Below, piece after piece: positions 7,659-19,102 of a stretch of DNA of 64,000 nt. The stretch is from an uncultured Chthonomonadaceae bacterium (lineage in GTDB: Bacteria > Armatimonadota > Fimbriimonadia > Fimbriimonadales > Fimbriimonadaceae): contig CAMLDW010000008.1 of NCBI GenBank assembly GCA_946479035.1, positions 11,015 to 75,014 on the forward strand, written 5' to 3'. The stretch's first letter is position 1. Every line of letters begins with the position of its first letter. The translations under genes were made by a program, and so were the position numbers. The notes under the pieces are model-generated. The model saw nothing but the letters and a program-made list of their open reading frames with translations, was not told the DNA's origin and did no database searches.

Positions 7659-8719
7659 AGCGAACGACGGTTTGCGTCGCGATGTCCGGCGGTGTGGACA
7701 GCAGCGTCGTCGCTGCGCTCCTTAAGCGCCAGGGCCACGACGTCGTCGGTGTGACGATGCAGATCTGGCAGGAGAGCCAGCGCGACCCGCGGCACGCCGG
7801 GTGCTGCTCGCTCGGCGCTGTGGAAGACGCGCGCCGGGTTGCCAGTCAGCTAGGGATCCCGCACTACGTCGTCAATTTCAAGGACCAGTTCCGCCGTGCG
7901 GTGATCGACGAGTTCATGCAAGAGTACGCCGCCGGCCGGACGCCAAACCCATGCGTCACCTGCAACCGCGAGGTCAAGTTCACGGTGCTTTCTTCCAAAG
8001 CGAAAGAGCTGGGCTGCGAGCAGCTCGCGACGGGGCACTATGCGCGGATCGAGTTCGACGACGCGCGCGGGCGCTACCTGCTGAAGCGCGCCAAGAGCAC
8101 AAAGGACCAGAGCTACGCTCTCTACACGCTCTCGCAGGAGCAGATGGCTTGGACGCTCTTTCCGCTGGGTGCGATCGAGAGCAAGGACGAAGTGAGGGCT
8201 CTCGCGCACGAGCTCTGCCTGCCCGTCGCTAACAAGCCGGACAGCCAAGAGATCTGTTTCGTCAGCGAGGCCGGCGGCTATCGCGAGTTCCTAAGGAAGA
8301 ACAGGCCGGAGATGTTCGAGCCCGGCGACCTTTTGGACACGGCGGGCAGGCGCGTCGGAACGCACGAGGGCGTCGCAGGCTTTACCGTGGGCCAGCGCCG
8401 CGGCCTCGGCGTCGCCACTGGGACTCCGCTCTATGTCGTAGCGATCCGCCCAAAGGAGAACGAGGTCGTCATCGGCGAGAAGGCTGACGTGATGGCGAGC
8501 GAAGTACAGTTGCACGAGATGGTCTGGAGCGCAGCCGAGCCGGAAGAGGCGCCGGTCAGAGTGCAGGCCAAAGTGCGCTACAATATGCAGCCGTGCGCGG
8601 CCACGCTCTTTGCAGAACCGAGGCTCGCGTTCGACGAACCGGTCAGCGCAGTTACGCCAGGGCAGATCGCCGTGGCCTATGACGGGGACACGGTCGTCGC
8701 CGGCGGCAAGATCCGATAA
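7655..8719 (+). CDS. mnmA: tRNA-specific 2-thiouridylase MnmA
   Basis: 354 residues. MnmA adds sulfur to U34 of Lys, Glu and Gln tRNAs. The PP-loop is SGGVDSS at 11-17; the catalytic cysteines are C100 in NPCVTCN (with C103 beside it) and C201 in DSQEICFVSE. The central and C-terminal beta-barrel domains are complete (GFTVGQRRGLGVA, then RYNMQPCAATL). It starts at a GTG that overlaps the VKOR-DsbA stop, so it depends on upstream translation. No cysteine desulfurase gene is beside it. Confidence 0.95.
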   Translation: MKRTTVCVAMSGGVDSSVVAALLKRQGHDVVGVTMQIWQESQRDPRHAGCCSLGAVEDARRVASQLGIPHYVVNFKDQFRRAVIDEFMQEYAAGRTPNPCVTCNREVKFTVLSSKAKELGCEQLATGHYARIEFDDARGRYLLKRAKSTKDQSYALYTLSQEQMAWTLFPLGAIESKDEVRALAHELCLPVANKPDSQEICFVSEAGGYREFLRKNRPEMFEPGDLLDTAGRRVGTHEGVAGFTVGQRRGLGVATGTPLYVVAIRPKENEVVIGEKADVMASEVQLHEMVWSAAEPEEAPVRVQAKVRYNMQPCAATLFAEPRLAFDEPVSAVTPGQIAVAYDGDTVVAGGKIR

Positions 8720-8720
8720 T
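8715..8720 (+). promoter_or_regulatory. -10-like GATAAT before the 8728 gene
   Basis: GATAAT overlaps the mnmA stop codon, then 7 bases, then ATG at 8728. It would give a leaderless start for the small membrane-protein operon inside a run of co-directional genes. Confidence 0.4.
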
Positions 8721-8727
8721 AGGACCC

Positions 8728-9090
8728 ATGGACCAGGTCGCAGGCCTCGTTTGGACGATGGTCGCCGTCGTCGCGCTCCTCTTCGCTGCGCTGACCGTCT
8801 CGGTGGTCAAGCTCTTCGGCGTCAACCGGGAGCTCCGGAAGCTTAATCGGACCCTGCAGGGGCTGGAAGCCAGGATCGGCGAGCAGGAGCGCCAACTGGC
8901 CCAAGTCCGGGCTGCGCTGGACGATAGGGGCGGCGGCGACTTGTTCGCACCGCTCGTCGAGGCGTTCAAAGTATTCAAGTCTAAAGGCTGGGCCCCGGCG
9001 CTTACCCTGCTCGGCAGCCACCTCTTTCGGTCATACTTAGGGAGGAGGCGGCAAAAGCCGCTCCCTTCGAAGGGATCTTCGGAGGAGTAA
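8728..9090 (+). CDS. Small membrane-anchored coiled-coil protein
   Basis: 120 residues with one N-terminal membrane helix (GLVWTMVAVVALLFAALTVS). A heptad-rich stretch follows (VNRELRKLNRTLQGLEARIG, continuing to about residue 70), then a basic tail RRRQKPLPSKGSSEE. I do not recognise the family. The next gene, a YtxH-type protein, starts only 3 bases downstream with a strong ribosome site, so the two are likely made together. A structural or envelope role is a guess from the topology. Confidence 0.65.
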   Translation: MDQVAGLVWTMVAVVALLFAALTVSVVKLFGVNRELRKLNRTLQGLEARIGEQERQLAQVRAALDDRGGGDLFAPLVEAFKVFKSKGWAPALTLLGSHLFRSYLGRRRQKPLPSKGSSEE

Positions 9091-9093
9091 CAA

Positions 9094-9324
9094 ATGAGTC
9101 AGTCAGAAGACAAAAACGTTTTGGTGTACCTCCTTGCCGGTTTCGGCCTCGGAGCGCTGATCGGCGCGATCGCGGGCCTGCTCTTTGCGCCTAAGTCCGG
9201 CGCCGAGACCCGGGAGGAACTCGCCACGAAGCTCAAAGACCTCAAGCAGAAGACCGAGGACTGGTATTCGGAGCAGAAGGCTCGGCGTACAGCGCGTGCC
9301 GGTTCCTCAGACGGCGGCGTCTGA
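9094..9324 (+). CDS. YtxH-type small membrane protein
   Basis: 76 residues: a short acidic head, one membrane helix rich in Gly and Ala (LLAGFGLGALIGAIAGLLFA), then PKSGAETREELATKLKDLKQ, which is the YtxH/gas-vesicle-like signature with an amphipathic tail. YtxH proteins are often general-stress genes in Gram-positive bacteria; the role is otherwise unknown. A clear GGAGGAG lies 6 bases ahead of the ATG, inside the end of the upstream gene. Confidence 0.85.
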   Translation: MSQSEDKNVLVYLLAGFGLGALIGAIAGLLFAPKSGAETREELATKLKDLKQKTEDWYSEQKARRTARAGSSDGGV

Positions 9325-9339
9325 GCGCGATAAGACGCC

Positions 9340-10536
9340 ATGGCCAGATGGCGAATCGTACTGTGGGTGGCGCTGGTCGTCGTCACCGTCACGTTCCTCT
9401 ATGCCGTCCGCAGCATCTTGCCGCCGTTCGTGCTGGCATGGCTGATCGCGCTCATCCTTGAGCCGGTCGTGCGCAAGCTGCGTCTGCGCGGCTTTTCCCG
9501 CGCTTGGGCCGTCACGACGATCACCGTCGCCTTCTTCGTGCTGAGCGGCGTGTTCTTGGTGCTCGCGATCCCGCGTGTCAACAGCCAGCTCGCAGAGTTC
9601 CAGACATCCATCCAGTCGCTCACGAACCGGCTTGCCGAAGAGAACGCGAACGACAACTTCTTCGTGCGGTGGAACCCGTCCGTGCGCTCGATGCCGGCCG
9701 GGCCCGTCGGCTGGATCGATGGCGCGTTCGAGCAGGCAGGGCCGACCCTACAGCGGTTCGGGCTGCCGGACACCCGCCGAGAGTTCGTAGACCAGTACAT
9801 AGAGCCTCGTCGCGACGAGCTCGCTGGGTACGTCAAGAACTTCTTCAATGGGTTCTTGCGGCTGCTCGGCGGTGCGGCGTCCGAGATCTTTCTCCTGCTC
9901 TTCACGCCGCTCTTCGTCTTTTTGATCCTTTTGGACCTCGAGCGCTTTCGCGCGCGTTGGACCTCGTGGGTGCCGCCCTCGATCCGCACAGAAACGGTCT
10001 CCATCATTTCGGACATTGGCGATGTGTTCAAGAAGTACCTCCGCGGGGTGCTCACGACCATCGCGCTCTACATGCTGGTGATGTCGCTGGTGTTCTCGGC
10101 AATCGGGATGCCGTATTCGATCTTGCTGGCCCTGATAGCGGGCGCGCTCTACCTGATCCCGATGCTCGGCCCGCTCATGAGCGGCGTCACGATCTTCGTC
10201 GTCACGGGGTTCAGCGGCCAGACGGGCAACCTGTTCATGCACTTTGGGTCCTCGTGGGGGTTCGCGACCGTGCTCGTGGCGATCTTCTTTGTCGTCTCGG
10301 TGACTTTCGACCAGCTGGTCTACCCGAACATGGTCGGCAAGGCCGTGGACCTCCACCCTCTCGTCTCCATGTTCGTGGTGTTCAGCGGTGGCGCGCTATT
10401 CGGACTGCCGGGCATGTTGATCTCCTTCCCGCTCGCGGGCTCTATCAAGGTCGTGCTCGTGCGGCTCCTTCGCATGACGACGAGGCCGGTCAGCGACGGG
10501 CTTGGACTGCCGGCGACTCCGATGCGCCACCGCTAG
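9340..10536 (+). CDS. AI-2E family (PerM/TqsA-type) membrane permease
   Basis: 398 residues with about eight membrane helices in the PerM arrangement: three N-terminal segments, a soluble stretch (about 80-165), then the conserved helices FLRLLGGAASEIFLLLFTPL and LIAGALYLIPMLGPLMSG, ending LFGLPGMLISFPLAG. Family members have been linked to autoinducer-2 export, to Na+/H+ antiport and to lipid or peptidoglycan traffic, so the substrate here is open. It starts 15 bases after the YtxH-type gene. Its last 47 bases overlap the end of the convergent kinase-like gene. Confidence 0.88.
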   Translation: MARWRIVLWVALVVVTVTFLYAVRSILPPFVLAWLIALILEPVVRKLRLRGFSRAWAVTTITVAFFVLSGVFLVLAIPRVNSQLAEFQTSIQSLTNRLAEENANDNFFVRWNPSVRSMPAGPVGWIDGAFEQAGPTLQRFGLPDTRREFVDQYIEPRRDELAGYVKNFFNGFLRLLGGAASEIFLLLFTPLFVFLILLDLERFRARWTSWVPPSIRTETVSIISDIGDVFKKYLRGVLTTIALYMLVMSLVFSAIGMPYSILLALIAGALYLIPMLGPLMSGVTIFVVTGFSGQTGNLFMHFGSSWGFATVLVAIFFVVSVTFDQLVYPNMVGKAVDLHPLVSMFVVFSGGALFGLPGMLISFPLAGSIKVVLVRLLRMTTRPVSDGLGLPATPMRHR

Positions 10537-12724
10537 CGGCCCTCTTCAGCCGCTTGGCGAGCGAGGCCGCCGTCAGCTCGACTTTGTCGCGGCCCGACTT
10601 CAGGCGGAACGTGAGCACGACTGGCTCCACCTTCAGGGCCCACTGCTCGCCGCCGAGCAGCCGGAGCGTAACGGTGTCCCCCGCAAGCTCGACCCGCTTG
10701 ACGTCGCGGACCAGCTCCCGGCGCTTTCGCCAAGCTCCTCCGAAAGAGACCTCGTCCGTCCCGACGATCAGCCTTTGCGACCGGCCCGTCACGCCTTCGC
10801 CCCTTTCTTGCTGCACTTCGAACGCGCTGCCCCTCCAGAGGACCTCAGGGTCCTTTGGGTCGAAGTCCACGTCGCCCCTCTCATACGCGTCGACCAGAGC
10901 AAGAGCGATGTCCTCCTTGAACTCGTCCTCGCCGCCAGCGGTCGGCAAGTCTTGCGCGATCCTGTGCCAGTCGCGCAAAGGATGCGACTCGCGCATGTGC
11001 CGCCGCATCCGAGTGTGCGAGGTGCGGACGAGCGTCAGATCTGTTCCGTCAGCGTCGAACTCCGTGTCGCAACCGGGGCAAACAAGCCCGCGCTTGCCGG
11101 ACTCTTTTCCGACGGCAAGGTAGGGAAGGTCCGCGACCGGGATCAGTTCGCCGCAATAGTTCCCGGCAAAGCCGTGGGGGTCGTTGACCGTGTCGCTCAA
11201 GAGCGTAACGTATCCGTCGGCGATAAAGAAGTCCGAGCCGCACGATTCGCAGTTCGCGTTTCCCGCGTCTGGGGCAAGTCCCGCCGCCACCCTCGCCCAT
11301 TCGTCCGGATAGAGCCTCGTCCACTCCTGTCCCAAAATGTCGGGAGTCATGCGCTGCCAACGCCCGTCGGCAAGAGGGTCGAACTGCGCGGTACAAGCGT
11401 CGCAATAGAGCACGCGCGGCTGCCGACCGGACTGCTGCCGCCATTCCGCCCACGACCTTTCGGTCCCGTCCGCGCTCGTGGCGCCCTGCGCGCTCCTCTC
11501 TAGCGCGAACTCGCACTTTTCGCACTGCCACCGGTTCGTCTCGCGGAAGAGCCTGCGCTGCGGCACCAAGCGGCCAGTGCTGCAGTTCGGGCAGAACCTC
11601 AGCGGCCCGCTGTTCCGGACCCATCGCAGCACGCCTCCTCCGCAAGAGGGGCATGCCATCGCCTCGATCTTGCGCTTGCGCAAGCGACCGTCGCGGCACA
11701 CCGGGCAAACTTCCGGCGGCAAGGGGTCCGGTTGCACCAGGATCTCTCCGCACGCCGGGCACTGCATCGGGTCGTACCGAAACTGCCGCAGCCGTCGCCT
11801 CTTTGCGTCGAGCGCCGTCACGCGGTCCGTCTCTACGAGCTCTTCCGCCTTCTGCGTCAGCAGAGCGCGCACCTGCTCGACCGACTGCGGCCTGTCCTCC
11901 GCGTGAAGCTCCAGCATCTTTTCGACGGCGTGTGCAAGTTGGTCGGGGACGTCGGGCCGCACGGCGTGCAGCGGGATCAGCGGTGCGCCCTCAAGCCTTG
12001 CCGTTGCGCTCGTCGGCGGGGAGCCTGTCAACAACGTATAGGTTGTGGCCCCTAACCCATACAGATCGGTCGCAGGAGTTCGCCTTGCCTTTTCGCTGAG
12101 CTGCTCGAGCGGGGCGAACTCCGAGGCGAACTGCACGGCGTGTCCGACCGTCAGGTCGGCGTGCCACTGCCTCGCAGAGCCGAAGTCCACGAGGTACGGC
12201 TCGTCCAGGGCGCCCAGCAGCACGTTTGAAGGCCTGATGTCGCGGTGCAGGATCCCCTTGCTGTGCAGCCCCTCCAGGGTTTCCAAGAGAAGTTCGAGGT
12301 TTCGGCGCACGAACTCGGGCGAGAGCCTCTCCCGCCCGATCACGTCCGTGAGCGGCCGCGCCCCGTCGATGTAGTCAGTCGCAAAGTACGCGGTCTGGTT
12401 CTCGTGGAACACGCTGCGGTACTGCGGCACCCGGACGACCCGCACTCGCTGAAGGAGCCGAGCCTCCGCCGTGAACTGGTGCCGCAGCCGCTGCACCGCC
12501 GCTGGGCCGATCTCTTGGAAGTCCACGTCGTCGTTCAGGTCGCGCACCGTGCCGAACGGCGCAAGCTCGTTCACCACCGCCCTGTCCCCGCGTGCGAGGT
12601 CCTCGACCAGATAGGTGATCCCAAAGCCGCCGCGGCCCAGCACCGAGCCGACGGCGTACCGCTCGTCAAGCACGGTTCCTTCTCGCAGTGCGACGGGGCC
12701 TTTGGCGGCCATCGGTCCATTCAT
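10490..12724 (-). CDS. Serine/threonine-kinase-fold protein with multiple zinc ribbons, missing the ATP lysine
   Basis: 744 residues from the ATG at 12724; the ATG at 12712 is an alternative. Residues 20-310 have a Hanks-type kinase fold: glycine loop GRGGFG at 30-35, helix-C Glu at 87, HRDIRPSN at 160-167, DFG at 180-182. The usual VAIK lysine is Asn52 (AVVNELAP, codon AAC), so ATP binding may be lost or altered. From about 340 to 610 there are eight CxxC pairs (CPAC, CPVC, CPSC, CPNC, CEKC, CDAC, CESC, CPGC), which look like four or more zinc ribbons. The last 130 residues (FEVQQERGEGVTGRSQRLIV on) look like a beta domain. It could be a pseudokinase scaffold or sensor; no substrate is visible. 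Confidence 0.8.
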   Translation of the reverse strand: MNGPMAAKGPVALREGTVLDERYAVGSVLGRGGFGITYLVEDLARGDRAVVNELAPFGTVRDLNDDVDFQEIGPAAVQRLRHQFTAEARLLQRVRVVRVPQYRSVFHENQTAYFATDYIDGARPLTDVIGRERLSPEFVRRNLELLLETLEGLHSKGILHRDIRPSNVLLGALDEPYLVDFGSARQWHADLTVGHAVQFASEFAPLEQLSEKARRTPATDLYGLGATTYTLLTGSPPTSATARLEGAPLIPLHAVRPDVPDQLAHAVEKMLELHAEDRPQSVEQVRALLTQKAEELVETDRVTALDAKRRRLRQFRYDPMQCPACGEILVQPDPLPPEVCPVCRDGRLRKRKIEAMACPSCGGGVLRWVRNSGPLRFCPNCSTGRLVPQRRLFRETNRWQCEKCEFALERSAQGATSADGTERSWAEWRQQSGRQPRVLYCDACTAQFDPLADGRWQRMTPDILGQEWTRLYPDEWARVAAGLAPDAGNANCESCGSDFFIADGYVTLLSDTVNDPHGFAGNYCGELIPVADLPYLAVGKESGKRGLVCPGCDTEFDADGTDLTLVRTSHTRMRRHMRESHPLRDWHRIAQDLPTAGGEDEFKEDIALALVDAYERGDVDFDPKDPEVLWRGSAFEVQQERGEGVTGRSQRLIVGTDEVSFGGAWRKRRELVRDVKRVELAGDTVTLRLLGGEQWALKVEPVVLTFRLKSGRDKVELTAASLAKRLKRAASGGASESPAVQARR

Positions 12725-12747
12725 AGTAACGCCCGGCTCTCCCAAGC

Positions 12748-12753
12748 TACACT
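12748..12753 (+). promoter_or_regulatory. -10 box TACACT before the 12758 gene
   Basis: TACACT is followed by 4 bases to the ATG at 12758 and 7 bases to the second in-frame ATG at 12761. The 7-base spacing matches the other leaderless candidates, so the protein may begin at the second Met. The kinase-like gene starts 34 bases away on the other strand. Confidence 0.5.
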
Positions 12754-12757
12754 CAAT

Positions 12758-16634
<3,877 letters not shown>

Positions 16635-16643
16635 CCTTAAAGC

Positions 16644-17507
16644 ATGGTCCGCTCGGCGGTCGTCTTCGCGCTTGCTTCGTTCTGTGTCGTGCTAGCGCAC
16701 GAGCAAGACCGCGCGTGGGGTCAGCCGCAAGAGCTCTGCACACTCGACAACCAGGAGGTAGACGAGAGCTCCGGTGTCGCGGCAAGCCATCTCACCGCGG
16801 GCGTCTTCTTCACTCACAACGACAGCGGCGACACGGCCCGCTTCTTCCGGTTTCAAAAGAGCGGGAAGGTGGATGGCGTTTACTCCCTCAAGGGCGCCGG
16901 AGCCACGGACTGGGAGGACATGGCCAGCGCGGTCGTCGGCGGCAAGCCGTACCTCTACTTCGGCGACGTGGGCGACAATTCCGAACAGCGCGTGAACGTC
17001 GTGGTCTACCGCGTCGAAGAACCGACCACGAGCGGCGAGCAGACCATCGCGGACTTCGACACTTACACCGTCAAGTACCCCGACGGGCCGCACAACTGCG
17101 AAGCGCTCTTTGTCACAAAGCTCGGCGACGTATGGGTCGTCACAAAAGAACCTGGAGGCAACTCGAAGGTCTACCTCCTTCCAGCGCCGAAGGGCAGCGG
17201 CAGCTACACGTTACAACACGTGGCGGACCTTGAGGTCGACACGGGTGGGACGGGAGGAAAGCAGGTCACGGGCGCCGACCTCTCGCCGGACCAAAAGTTC
17301 GTCGTCGTCCGCACATACTCGGCTGCGTTCGAGTACGCCGTGCCCGCGAAGTTCGAAGAGTGGACGAAGTCCGGACCCAGGTTCGTCCGGCTCGCGATCG
17401 AGACGCAAGGCGAAGCCGTCGCCTACAGCAAGGACGGCACCGCGCTCGTTACCACTACCGAGTTCGCGCCATGCATCGTGTCCGTTGTCCCCAAGGCGGG
17501 AAAGTAG
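16644..17507 (+). CDS. Secreted propeller-like protein of unknown function
   Basis: 287 residues with an export signal (MVRSAVVFALASFCVVLAHE). It contains FFTHNDSGDTARFFRFQKSG and YLYFGDVGDNSEQRVNVVVY, motifs I associate with exported beta-propeller or phytase-like proteins. Later segments (DGPHNCEALFVTKLGDVWVV, then TGADLSPDQKFVVVRTYSAA) fit repeated four-strand blades. Several Asp-rich loops could bind calcium. There is no catalytic signature I can name. A hairpin follows the stop. Confidence 0.7.
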   Translation: MVRSAVVFALASFCVVLAHEQDRAWGQPQELCTLDNQEVDESSGVAASHLTAGVFFTHNDSGDTARFFRFQKSGKVDGVYSLKGAGATDWEDMASAVVGGKPYLYFGDVGDNSEQRVNVVVYRVEEPTTSGEQTIADFDTYTVKYPDGPHNCEALFVTKLGDVWVVTKEPGGNSKVYLLPAPKGSGSYTLQHVADLEVDTGGTGGKQVTGADLSPDQKFVVVRTYSAAFEYAVPAKFEEWTKSGPRFVRLAIETQGEAVAYSKDGTALVTTTEFAPCIVSVVPKAGK

Positions 17508-17509
17508 GC

Positions 17510-17536
17510 CCCGGTTTTTCCACAGTTTCTACCGGG
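17510..17536 (+). terminator. Possible hairpin after the 16644 gene
   Basis: CCCGGT at 17510-17515 pairs with ACCGGG at 17531-17536, two bases past the stop. The loop is 15 bases and the T tract is weak, so this is tentative. TTTTTCCAC inside the loop recurs at 17573-17581 and, inverted, at 17599-17605. Confidence 0.35.
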
Positions 17537-17614
17537 TTAGGCCAGGTTCGCCGCACCACTTGAACCTGACATTTTTTCCACATGACTCTAAAGGGAACGT
17601 GGAAAGAGTGTGGG

Positions 17615-17620
17615 TATAGT
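17615..17620 (+). promoter_or_regulatory. -10 box TATAGT of the G5-3D gene
   Basis: TATAGT lies 43 bases before the ATG at 17664, leaving a leader of about 37 bases with a strong GGAGGAG site. An inverted TTTCCAC/GTGGAAA pair (17575-17605) lies just upstream and could be an operator or hairpin. Confidence 0.5.
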
Positions 17621-17663
17621 GTCACTCCGCGCCTGGGAGGGCGCGACGCAGGAGGAGTTCCGA

Positions 17664-18359
17664 ATGCGCAGGTTTGCTCCGATCGCGGTCGTTTTGGCCG
17701 CGCTTACATTAATCAGCACTGTCTCGGCGTTGCAAGCGCCGCGAGAGACGAAAACGCGCACGGAGGTCGAGAGGATCCCGTACGAAGTGAAGTACGTCTT
17801 TGACCGCGACATGGGCGTGGGGCGGATCGAGAAAGCACAGTTTGGCGTCGACGGCGAAGTTCGTCGGACTTACGCTATCGTCACTGAGGGCGACCAGATC
17901 GTCGCGAAGAAGGTCCTCAAGGAAGAGAGGACCGAACCGGTCCCCGCGATCTTCCACATGGGCAAGCCGAGCAGCCGAGCCGTCTCGCGCGGGACTTACA
18001 CGCGCGCCAAGGCCATCGTCTTAGAGTCGACGGCGTACACGCCCGACGCTGGGCTCCGCCACCCCACCTTTCGCACGCGCACAGGCACCAAGGCCGAGTA
18101 CGGCGTGATCGCCGTCGACCCGCGCGTGATCCCGCTCGGGACCATGATGTACGTCGAGGGGTATGGGTTCGGCATCGCCGAGGACACGGGCGGAGCCATC
18201 AAAGGGAACATAATCGACGTGTGCGTCAAGACCTTCGCGGAGGCCGACCGATGGGGAAGAAGGCAGGTGCGCGTGCACATCTTCCAGAGCAAGATCGATC
18301 TCCCTCCGGAAGAGCCGGGGTCAGACGGGTCCTCGAAGAGTTCTCACTCAGCGCCGTAA
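17664..18359 (+). CDS. Secreted G5 and 3D domain protein (cell-wall hydrolase-like)
   Basis: 231 residues. A signal peptide (MRRFAPIAVVLAALTLISTV) is followed by a G5-type domain (TEVERIPYEVKYVFDRDMG to about residue 95) and a 3D domain with its three aspartates: VIAVDPRVIPLGTMMYVEGY, GIAEDTGGAIKGNIIDV. This is the layout of RpfB/YabE-like proteins, whose 3D domain is an MltA-like lytic transglycosylase fold acting on peptidoglycan. The ATG has GGAGGAG 6 bases upstream. The C-terminal 109 bases overlap the rsmA coding sequence in another frame, which is unusually long. Confidence 0.88.
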   Translation: MRRFAPIAVVLAALTLISTVSALQAPRETKTRTEVERIPYEVKYVFDRDMGVGRIEKAQFGVDGEVRRTYAIVTEGDQIVAKKVLKEERTEPVPAIFHMGKPSSRAVSRGTYTRAKAIVLESTAYTPDAGLRHPTFRTRTGTKAEYGVIAVDPRVIPLGTMMYVEGYGFGIAEDTGGAIKGNIIDVCVKTFAEADRWGRRQVRVHIFQSKIDLPPEEPGSDGSSKSSHSAP

Positions 18360-19102
18360 AGAGCCTTGGGCAGCACTTCCTCGCCTCTGAAAAGGTCGTC
18401 TCGGCGATCGTCGCTCGCGTTGAAGGCGCGCGTGGCGTGCTGGAGATCGGCCCAGGCATCGGTGTCCTGACCGCTCCCCTCTCGCGGCAGTGCGAGCGCG
18501 TCCTGGCGGTCGAGCTGGACGCGCGCATGCTTGGGCCCCTGAAGCGATCCGCGCCGAGCGCAGAGATCGTGTGCGCGGACGTCCTCAAGACGGACCTGTT
18601 GGCGCTGCTCCAGCGCCTTCCCGAGCCGCGGAGCCTCGTCTCGAACATGCCGTACAACATCACCGGCCCGCTGCTCGGCAAGGTCGCCGAGTGCCGCCCA
18701 CTGTTCCGAAACGCAGTGCTCATGATGCAAAAGGAGGTCGGCGAGCGCGTGCTGGCGAGCGCAGGCAGCTCGGAGCGCGGTTCGCTCTCAGTCGTCATGC
18801 AACTGCAGTTCAAGATCACCAAAGTGTGCGACGCGAACGCGCACCTCTTCGAGCCGCCGCCAAAGGTCGATAGCATCGTGCTCGAGTTCACGCCGTTGTC
18901 ATCCGTCCCCGCGCTCGAAAGTACGCTGAAGGCGGTCAAGGCCGGTTTCGTGCAGCCGCGAAAGACCCTCTTCAACAATCTCGCCAAAGCGTTCACAAAA
19001 GAAGCGGCCCGCGGCGCGATCGAAGCTGAGGGCCTGCCGCACAATGTCCGCCCGCACCAAGTGACGAACGAACAATGGATCGCCCTGGCAAGCCGACTAT
19101 GA
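18251..19102 (+). CDS. rsmA: 16S rRNA dimethyladenosine transferase (RsmA/KsgA)
   Basis: 283 residues. It dimethylates A1518 and A1519 of 16S rRNA late in small-subunit assembly. The SAM site is visible (KSLGQHFLASEKVVSAI, VLEIGPGIGVLTAPL), as are the NMPY catalytic motif (VSNMPYNITGPLLGKV) and the C-terminal helical domain (FVQPRKTLFNNLAKAF). Between the ATG at 18251 and the conserved core there is no other start codon in frame. GGAGG lies 7 bases before this ATG, so the protein has a 40-residue N-terminal extension encoded inside the 3D gene. The pairing with G5-3D and QueG is a translationally coupled run. Confidence 0.92.
   Translation: MGKKAGARAHLPEQDRSPSGRAGVRRVLEEFSLSAVKSLGQHFLASEKVVSAIVARVEGARGVLEIGPGIGVLTAPLSRQCERVLAVELDARMLGPLKRSAPSAEIVCADVLKTDLLALLQRLPEPRSLVSNMPYNITGPLLGKVAECRPLFRNAVLMMQKEVGERVLASAGSSERGSLSVVMQLQFKITKVCDANAHLFEPPPKVDSIVLEFTPLSSVPALESTLKAVKAGFVQPRKTLFNNLAKAFTKEAARGAIEAEGLPHNVRPHQVTNEQWIALASRL

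Noticed and set aside
9504..11123. 539-codon plus frame across the permease and kinase-like genes.
   Set aside because: It overlaps two well-supported genes in other frames and has biased composition.
17510..17663. ydaO-type c-di-AMP riboswitch ahead of the G5-3D gene, as in RpfB-like genes elsewhere.
   Set aside because: Only about 37 bases lie between the -10 box and the start, which is too short for the ydaO aptamer.
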